DNA from: Capra hircus
Lineage: Eukaryota; Chordata; Mammalia; Artiodactyla; Bovidae
Direction of reading: 5' to 3'
Length of the DNA stretch: 64,000 bases
Assembly (NCBI RefSeq): GCF_001704415.2
Contig: NC_030836.1
Location: 22,728,001-22,792,000 of the forward strand
Part shown: positions 57,165-64,000 of the stretch, one piece after another
Numbering within the stretch: position 1 is the first letter of the stretch
Layout of the letters: each line of letters begins with the position of its first letter
Notes under the pieces: generated by a model
The model's database searches: none
What the model was told of the DNA's origin: nothing
The model's input: only the letters and a program-made list of their open reading frames with translations
Position numbers and translations under genes: made by a program

Positions 57165-58487
57165 ACCAATTTCCAATACTTTCTATGAATTCTTCTTAAT
57201 AAAGAGACAGGCCCACAGTGATAGGGCAAAGCCAGGATCAATAATTTTGTTTCATTTCTACAGTATGTGTATTTTTACTAAACGACCTCTGGTTAAAGCA
57301 ATTGATAATGGGTTTCCAGTTCTGGCAATGATAACAAGTACCCTTGTTGAACAAATGTATTCAAATAAAAAGAGTTTAAGGAGGAATTATAAGCAATTGA
57401 CTGTATGGGTGCAACTCAGATCATGTCATGGATGTAGAAATATTTTTAAGGTATCACTTGGATGTGTTAAGATTCAAATATTATTGAGTAAATTCTTGAG
57501 TACCTGACAAGATAGCATCTTGTGAATTTTTTTCAAACAGTGGATTGCTGACTATTTGGCTTAATACTCTCTAGTAACTCCTATACTGGATAGAGGCCAG
57601 GACATAATGACCCCTGATATATCTTCATACTTGAGATTTTATAACCCCTTGCTTTACTTTCTTTGAACCTCTATTATTGAACTTCTGTTATGCTAACTAA
57701 CAAACCCAATTTTTCAGTGGGCAACAACAACAATAAAAGATTTATCCCTTGCATGTACCACATAAAGGCTACAAGTCAGTTCAAGCTCTGCTCCTGGTTT
57801 AGTAGCAATCTGTGCCTCGTGACTTCCCATTCTGGACATCAGGAGAAAAGAGCAGCCCCTTTGCATAACATGCTTCTTATGTCAGGGAGCATCTGCTTGG
57901 ATGCAGCTTACATCCTATTGACTCATATGCTAATGGACAACGCAAATTACATGGTCAGTCGTGCCACTGGTACCTAGAAGAGGGCACTGCAAGTGATGTG
58001 GCAAAAGACACAGATGTATATTCCTCCTGTAGGGGTAGGGAGGAAATGCAGAGATATGAACAATATTACAATATACCACAGAACCATTCAAGCTGAGGAC
58101 ATGTGGATGCTAATTAAAATTTTCTCAGCAGGGTGTAACTTCAAACATCAATACTTCCAATTAAAACCACACAGAGATATGACTCTGTCATGTCTCCACA
58201 TAATTAAAAATACATAGATAAAATAAATAGAAAAGCTTTCAAGGAACTTGGGTTATGACAAATGTTAACATGAGGCAAAGGAAAAATTAAGGCATTTAGA
58301 AAGATTTTGCTTTTAGCATTTTTTGTTGCTGTTGTTCCTTTTGTTTTTATCCCTTGCACGCTATAAGGCAGCTGGCTCTATCAGAAAATCCAAGAAGACC
58401 CACAACAGGGATATGCTTGACACTGAAAGAAATCCTTTCCACCCTGGGTCTTTAAGATGTCTTCCAGTTCTGATATGCATTGAACTG
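57165..58487. other. Unassigned 1.3 kb block
   Basis: No recognised repeat. The 134-codon frame 57103-57507 begins inside the SINE and has no domain; 57690-57977 (95 codons) likewise. No gene called. Confidence 0.45.
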
Positions 58488-59543
58488 AGATATCTGCTTC
58501 ATTGACTACTCTAAAGCCTTTGACTATGTGGATCACAACAAACTGGAAAATTCTTCAAGAGATGGGAATACCAAACCACCTTACCTGCCTTCTGAAAAAT
58601 CTGTATACAGATCAGGAAGCAACAGTTAGACCCGGACACGGGACAACAGACTGGTCCCAGATTGGGAAAGGAGTATGTCAAGGCTGTATATTGTCACACT
58701 GTTTATTTAACTTATATGCAGAGTACATCATGTGAAATGCTGGGCTGGATGAAGCACAAGCTGTTATCAAGACTGCCAGAGAAATATCAATAACCTCAGA
58801 TATGCAGATGATAGCACCCTTATTGCAGAAAGCGAGGAGGAACTAAAGAGACTCTTGATGAAAATGAAAGAGAAGAGTGATCAGCTGGCTTAAAACTCAA
58901 CATTCAAACAATGAAGATCATGGCATCCAATCCTATCACTTCATGGCAAACAGTTGGGGAAACAATGGAAGCAGTGACAGAGTCTATTTTCTTGGGCTCC
59001 AAAATCACTGCAGATGGCGACTGCAGCCGTGAAATTAAAAGACACTTGCTCCTTGGAAGAAAAGCTATGACCAACCTAGATAGCATATTAAAAGTAGAGA
59101 TATTACTTTGCCAACAAAGATCTGTCTAGTCAAAGCTATGTTTTTTCCAGTAGTCACGAACGGATGTGAGAGTTGGACATAAAGAAGGCTGAGCACTGAA
59201 GAATTGATGCTTTTGAACTGTGGTGTTGGAGAAGACTCTTCAGAGTCCCTTGGAATGAAAGGAGATCAAACCAGTCAAACCTAAAGTAAATCAGTCCTGA
59301 AAATACTTTGGCCACCTGATGCAAAGAATTATCTCATTAGAAAAGACCCTGATGCTGGGAAAGATTGAAGGCAGGAGAAAGGGATGACAGAGGATGAGAT
59401 GGTTGGATGGCATCATTGACTCAATGGACGTGCATTTGAGCAAGTTCCGGGAGATGTTGAAAGACAGGGAAGCCGGGCATGCTGCAGTCCATGGGGTCAC
59501 AAAGAGTCAGACACAACTGAGCAACAGAACTGAACTGACTGAC
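58488..59543 (+). mobile_element. BovB LINE, 5' truncated
   Basis: Starts at RT motif A ('ctgcttcattgactactcta') and ends at the 3' terminus. The YADD box lies near 58799-58815 in a shifted frame. Frames 58502-58735 and 58911-59129 are fragments. An internal gap of about 40 bases is present near 59300. Confidence 0.93.
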
Positions 59544-59714
59544 ATACAGTAAACACTCCACAATTATCCTGCAGATGATGACAGCCCAGAGTAGGTTATA
59601 CTGAAATGGAAAGTGAGATAAACAAAAATACCTCATTATAACTGAGGTATTGTAGGAGAAGATATCTCCATGTCAAAGGTTGCAACACAAGGCATAAATT
59701 TACTGTGGTATGCT

Positions 59715-59865
59715 CTTTAAAGTTTTTTTGGTGTAGTGAAAAGGGAAATAGCTTTAAAGTTTAATTCCCAGCTGCTTCATTTATGAGGCTGGCAATTTTG
59801 GGTAAATTTCTAATCTCCGTTGATGACAATATGTGCCTCCGTAAAACACTGCAGCAATACTTACC
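59715..59865 (+). mobile_element. MIR SINE, diverged
   Basis: Plus-strand MIR-like order: 'gtagtgaaaagggaaatagc', 'ttcccagctgcttcatttat', 'ggtaaatttctaatctccgt'. Confidence 0.5.
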
Positions 59866-59874
59866 TCTAATTTA

Positions 59875-59970
59875 ATGCATTTTGATTAAATGCCTATTAC
59901 ATACTGAGCATTGTTTTAGGCTTGGGTACTTAGCAGTAAACAAGATAAAAGTCCCTTCTCCATAGCTGGT
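59875..59970 (-). mobile_element. L2 3' end, reverse
   Basis: 'taaatgcctattacatactg', 'agcagtaaacaagataaaag', 'tcccttctccatag' match reverse L2 end. A duplicated 'tagctggtgctatat' follows (about 59963 and 59990). Confidence 0.6.
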
Positions 59971-60019
59971 GCTATATAACACTTTCTGTAGCTGGTGCTA
60001 TATGACAAGGGAGGGCAAC

Positions 60020-60185
60020 TCACTAGTCTCTAACAACCTAGAGGGGTAGGATGGGGTGGGGGTGGGGAGGAAGGATCAAGAGGGAGGGGACATATGGATA
60101 CTTATGGTTAATTCACAGTGTTGTATGGCAGAAACCCATACAACATTGTAAAGCAATTATCCTCCAATTTAAAAGAAAAAAAGAG
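60020..60185 (+). mobile_element. L1 3' UTR end
   Basis: 'gaggggtaggatggggtggg', 'atcaagagggaggggacata', 'aaagcaattatcctccaatt' and an A tail. Confidence 0.85.
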
Positions 60186-60267
60186 AAAAAAAGAAACTGA
60201 CTCCTACCATGTGCCTGGCTTTACAGGGAGTCAAGTCTAATATAAAGACAGGCAGTATGACAGGTAT

Positions 60268-60490
60268 GCCTGTGCGCATACTCAGTTGCTCAGTCGTGTT
60301 CAACTCTGTGACCCTATGGATTACAGCCTGCCAGGCTCCTCTGTCCATGGAATTTTTCAGGCCAGAATACTGGAGTGGGTTGCCATTTTCTACTCCCAGG
60401 GATCTTCCTAACCCAGGGATCAAACTTGTGTCTCCTGTGTTTCTTTCATTGGCAGGTGGATTCTTTACCACTGAGTCAACTGGGAAGCCC
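60268..60490 (-). mobile_element. Bov-tA SINE
   Basis: Complete reverse unit: 'actcagttgctcagtcgtgt' to 'gagtcaactgggaagccc'. It lies between MIR-like fragments ('ccatgtgcctggctttacag' left, 'gacgaaactgaagccttgag' right), probably one reverse MIR split by it. Confidence 0.94.
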
Positions 60491-60571
60491 ATAGTAGGTA
60501 CCACGGCCCATAGTATTCCTGACGAAACTGAAGCCTTGAGAACTGAGTTTTCTGAAATCACACAGCTTAGA

Positions 60572-61418
60572 AATGCAAACCAAAACTACAGGATAGCACC
60601 TCATACCAGTCAGAATGGTCATCATCAAAAAATCTGCAAACAACAAGGGCGTGGAGAAAAGAGAACTCTCCTACATTGTTCGTGGGAATGTAAATTTCTA
60701 CAGCCACTATAGAGAACAGTATGGAGGTTTCTTAAAAACTATAAATAGAGCTACCATATGATCCAACAATTTTATTCCTGGGCATATATCAGGAGGAAAA
60801 CTTGGTTTGAAAGGATACATGTACCCCAACATTCATTTCAGCACTATTTGCAGCAGCCAAGACATGGAAACAACCTAAATGTCCATAGACAGATGAATGG
60901 ATATAGAAGATGTAGTGCATGTATACTATGGAATATTACTCAACCACTAAAAAAAATGAAACAATGTCATTTACAATAACATGTTGGATCTGGAGGTTAT
61001 CGTACTAAGTGAAATAAGTCCAATAGAGAAAGACAAATATCATACGGTATTGCTTATATGCAGAATCTAAACAAAAAAAATGATAGAAATGAACTTATTT
61101 ACACAATAGAAACAGACTTTCAGACTTAGAGAAGAGATTTACAGTTACTAGGGTGGGAGGCATGGGGGAGGGAGGGATACATTGGCAGTTTTGAAGTGAC
61201 GTGTACACACTACCATAATTAAAACACATAACCAACAAGGGCTTACTTGTTGCCCTTGGAACAAGGAACAGGGAACTCTGCTCAATATTTTGTAATAATC
61301 TAAATGGGAAAAGCATTTGAAAAAGAATAGATAAATGTGTATGTATAACTGAATCACCTCACTATACACCTGAAACTAACATAAAATTGTTAATCAGCTA
61401 TGTGCCAATATAAAAGGA
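60572..61418 (+). mobile_element. L1 LINE 3' part, older type
   Basis: ORF2 C-terminal and 3' UTR landmarks: 'cctcataccagtcagaatgg', 'catggaaacaacctaaatgt', 'tactcaaccactaaaaaaaa', 'ctatacacctgaaactaaca'. The frame is broken. Confidence 0.88.
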
Positions 61419-61497
61419 GGGGGGTTCATGTTTGGGAACACCTGTAAGAATTAAAGATTTTAAAATTAAAAAATAAAAAAAGAAAAAAGAAAAAAAA
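61419..61497 (+). mobile_element. Young L1 3' terminus appended to older L1
   Basis: 'ggggttcatgtttgggaaca', 'gtaagaattaaagattttaa' and an A-rich tail are the same 3' terminus as the minus-strand L1 at 21332. Only about 80 bases are present. Confidence 0.85.
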
Positions 61498-61973
61498 AGG
61501 AAAAACTTCAAAAACATAAAAGTTTCTATTCTCTTCATATTCACAATCTAGAGAGAAATCCAGACAATAAACTAAAATATTAATACATAGCATTATGTCC
61601 GGTAGTATTAAGTGAGACAGAGAAAACTAAACTGGAGGGAAAGTAGCCAAGATCAGTGGTGGGAGGAGATCTGCATTAGATGAGAGGGTGAGGGCAGGCC
61701 TCTGGGAACGGACTATAGTGAAGGGAGAGAAGCCCAGGCTTCACTGGGGATAACCAGTGCAGGCATTAGACACCGGAAGTGCACAAACCTGTAGGAAGCA
61801 ATGAAATTGGCACAGTCACTGAAGAAAGTCAATATGACTAAGACAACTGAAGTGATGGTGATGGTGACAGGAGATGGGAACAAAGTGGTAAGCAGAGGCT
61901 AAATTCTACAAGATCTAAAAGTCCACGGTGATATTATGTTTTAATGTGAATAGGATGATAAGACAGGAAGTAG
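61498..61973. other. Unassigned
   Basis: No recognised repeat or gene. It is the left flank of the LTR. Confidence 0.5.
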
Positions 61974-62272
61974 TGAGTCAATTCCTAGGCAGGTTGATAA
62001 GAAGTCTGGGGGTCCCCAAGGAGAGAGGGGTCTGGGGTTCTCGAGGAGGAGACAGGGGTCTGGAATTCTCAAGGAGGAAGAAAGGACAAACTTTTTTTCT
62101 CTACATTCTTAAGGATTATATAACAATAATGAATTCTGCTTGAGGACGGTTTCTGGAAAAAACCTTCTGGCTAATCTTGTAATCTTAAAATGTAAATTTT
62201 GGGAGTGGGTCTAGTAAAGTCTTAACAACCTCCAGACATCCTTTTGATTCATTTTGATAACTAATTAAAAGG

Positions 62273-62278
62273 TATATA
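62273..62278 (+). promoter_or_regulatory. LTR TATA-like box
   Basis: tatata in an AT-rich setting, 89 bases upstream of the AATAAA signal. Transcription would start near 62300, in or by the hairpin (inference). Confidence 0.55.
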
Positions 62279-62297
62279 ACTCCATTGCTAACACTGG

Positions 62298-62324
62298 GAA
62301 GGGGGCATTCTTTCTGCCCCCTTC
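62298..62324 (+). promoter_or_regulatory. LTR hairpin (R-region candidate)
   Basis: Perfect 10-base stem, gaagggggca and tgcccccttc, with a 7-base loop (ttctttc). Confidence 0.8.
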
Positions 62325-62366
62325 TGATGTCTATGTCAGAAGCTTTCTCTATTTCTTTTATACTTT

Positions 62367-62372
62367 AATAAA
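62367..62372 (+). terminator. LTR poly(A) signal
   Basis: AATAAA in 'ctttaataaaactttatt', with the expected cleavage zone about 15-25 bases downstream. Confidence 0.7.
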
Positions 62373-62488
62373 ACTTTATTATACAAAAGCTCTGAGTGAT
62401 CAAGCCTCGTCTCTGGCCTCGGATTGAATTCTTCTCCTCTGGAGGCCAAGAATCCCAGCGTCTTTTGTGGTTCAGCAACAACCTTTCA

Positions 62489-63317
62489 GTAAGTTGTAAA
62501 AGAAAAACATCTTAGAAACACTACATGGCATGTCATATTATTCAAAAAAATTTAAGAAATGCTTTAAAAGTCAAGAAATATCTACTTTCCTTCCCTTATC
62601 CTTGTCATGGTAAAGCATCCTTTTAGAATATCTGAAAACGCGTCCAGCCACAAGGCTCTTGAAACAGACATTTGTGCAATTTTTAAGGGATACATTTTCT
62701 CTTAATAGAGGGTGAGTAGAAACAGTTATTTGATTTTTAAACCTGGTTTGCTTCTAACAAACTACAGGATGTCCTCAAGCAAACCTTATTTCCCCCCAAA
62801 TCATCCATATGCCAAAACAGAATTGGTTGCATGCAGAGTATGTTGTCCAAAAAAATTACATACTATTTGACAAAGGGGATGCCAAGTTAGCTAAGAGGAC
62901 AGTTGTCTCTCTAATCTAAGGCAAAGTTTAAAATATTCCTTCCTTTGCTAAAATAAAAGCAAGTATTCTGACAATCTAATACTATACGTAGACCTGAGAT
63001 CACGTCTCAGAAATCTCTGGTTAAAATATAAACAAGTCACCTTAAATGTATGCTACCATAGACATGTGATATTTTCATGGGGACAAATCAGCCTAGATGG
63101 CCCTTACTACCATGCAACACAAAATGGTTGAGTTTGATCTGGAAAACAGATGGAAAAGGGTCTGAGGAAGCTAGGATTCAAGGACTGCAGCACCCAGAGG
63201 CTTGGAAAGGAGAGGCGAGAACTGAAGGAAACATGACTCTCCCCCTGTCTATATGCCTCTACGTACCCCCACATGAAATCTCCAACACTCCTTTTTTGCT
63301 TTTGTTCACTTACACCA
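62489..63317. other. Unassigned 0.8 kb block
   Basis: Right flank of the LTR, no recognised repeat. The 95-codon frame (63077-63364) has no domain. Confidence 0.45.
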
Positions 63318-63450
63318 TTATGTCAGTGTCAGGTGTGAAACATAATGATTTGGTATTTTTATAGATTACACACCAGAAAGAGTTCTTATGAAATACTGAC
63401 TATATTCCCTCTGCTGTACATTGTATTCCTGGGACTTATTTTAAAAATAG
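63318..63450 (-). mobile_element. L1 3' UTR fragment, older type
   Basis: 'aacataatgatttggtattt', 'gactatattccctctgctgt' and 'acattgtattcctgggactt' match the reverse of an older L1 3' UTR. Confidence 0.6.
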
Positions 63451-63452
63451 TA

Positions 63453-64000
63453 TTTTGGAGAAATGTCTATTTAGTTCTTTGGCCCATTTTTTGATTGGGT
63501 CATTTGTTTTTCTGGAATTGAGCTGCAGAAGTTGCTTGTATATTTTTGAGATTAGTTGTTTGTCAGTTGTTTCATTTGCTATTATTTTCTCCCATTCAGA
63601 AGGCTGTCTTTTCACCTTGCTTATATTTTCCTTTGTTGTACAGAAGCTTTTAATTTTAATTAGATCCCATTTGTTTATTTTTGCTTTTATTTCCAGAATT
63701 CTGGGAGGTGGATCGTAGAGGATCCTGCTGTGATTTATGTCTGAGAGTGTTTTGCCTATGTTCTCCTCTAGGAGTTTTATAGTTTCTGATCTTACATTTA
63801 GATCTTTAATCCATTTTGAGTTTATTTTTGTGTACGGTGTTAGAAAGTGATCTAGTTTCATTCTTTTACAAGTGGTTGACCAGTTTTCCCAGCACCACTT
63901 GTTAAAGAGATTGTCTTTACTCCATTGTATATTCTTGCCTCCTTTGTCAAAGATAAGGTGTCCATATGTGTGTGGATTTATCTCTGGGCTTTCTATTTTG
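63453..64000 (-). mobile_element. Young L1 ORF2 fragment lacking its 3' end
   Basis: Reverse L1 ORF2, running off the right edge. The first 357 bases (63453-63809) match 22195-22551 with three differences by my count. An open frame is seen from 63436 to 63861 in the ORF2 region after RT; it ends artificially at 63452 where L1 identity stops. There is no 3' UTR and no A tail on the left side, unlike a normal truncated L1. Confidence 0.92.

Larger units (their letters stand above)
61974..62488 (+). mobile_element. Endogenous retrovirus solo LTR
   Basis: About 515 bases bounded by TG (61974) and CA (62487-62488). It has a TATA-like box (tatata, 62273-62278), a strong hairpin (62298-62324) just downstream, an AATAAA poly(A) signal (62367-62372), and a U5-like end. 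This order (U3, TATA, R, poly(A) signal, U5) fits an LTR, and I recall this sequence as a ruminant ERV LTR family. No gag, pol or env sequence is next to it, so it is a solo LTR left by recombination between two LTRs. Clean target-site repeats were not found; the class is not assigned. Confidence 0.82.

Noticed and set aside
57103..57507. 134-codon plus-strand frame
   Set aside because: Starts in the Bov-tA SINE and continues into unassigned DNA without a motif.
61498..61973. Internal retroviral sequence left of the LTR
   Set aside because: No readable gag, pro, pol or env similarity on either side, so a solo LTR is the better call.
1..64000. tRNA genes
   Set aside because: The tRNA-like sequences are all heads of Bov-tA or CHR SINEs or MIR cores, with decayed A and B boxes and no complete cloverleaf.
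1..64000. CRISPR array, operon, or defence system
   Set aside because: Repeats here are dispersed eukaryotic retroelements, not evenly spaced units, and there are no clustered genes.

Overview
This is a mammalian, and specifically ruminant, intergenic window. I found no host protein-coding gene, rRNA, tRNA, CRISPR or prokaryotic-type feature. The lineage call rests on repeats: BovB (RTE-type LINE) copies, tRNA-Glu-derived Bov-tA SINEs, Bov-A and Bov-A2 SINEs, a cetartiodactyl CHR SINE and young L1 copies of the bovine L1 type. Older mammalian repeats (MIR, L2, old L1, hAT and Tigger-like DNA transposon remnants) form the background. Cow, sheep, goat and related species cannot be told apart from this sequence alone. 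Repeat family names are from pattern recognition, with no database search.

Layout. 1-11.8 kb: a BovB 3' part at the window edge, a second BovB 3' fragment, several SINEs, L1 3' ends, MIR and L2, and a possible minus-strand retrocopy whose 3' end lies near 2.73 kb. 11.85-17.4 kb: an old plus-strand L1/HAL1-like element broken by a Bov-tA, a BovB and a Bov-A2 SINE. 17.4-21 kb: mostly unassigned sequence, plus a MER5A-type DNA element split by a Bov-tA. 21.3-25.5 kb: a young 5'-truncated L1 (minus) and the longest BovB copy (plus), which keeps recognisable endonuclease and reverse transcriptase segments. 25.5-38 kb: MIR and L2, a CHR SINE, another BovB, and about 1.9 kb of very old minus-strand L1. 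38-45 kb: dense Bov-tA SINEs, a hAT-type and a Tigger-type nonautonomous DNA element, and two minus-strand BovB copies, one an internal-deletion form with both termini. 45-50 kb: an old L1, then an L1 5' UTR joined to a piece of ORF2, with a BovB 5' fragment inside it. 50-60 kb: BovB copies, microsatellites and unassigned sequence. 60-64 kb: L1 ends, an endogenous retroviral solo LTR, and a young L1 fragment running off the right edge.

The elements do not form a pathway; they are layers of insertion. Several target-site duplications (TSDs) can be read directly and give relative ages: MIR, L2 and old L1 are oldest, BovB and older ruminant L1 are next, and Bov-tA, Bov-A, Bov-A2 and young L1 are latest. 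All transposon reading frames are truncated or broken inside the window. I found no convincing new biological system. The most useful leads are the internally deleted BovB at 44.4-45.2 kb, the composite L1/BovB rearrangement at 46.1-48.0 kb with short perfect hairpins near its junctions, the possible retrocopy at 2.7 kb, and the LTR with a strong hairpin.
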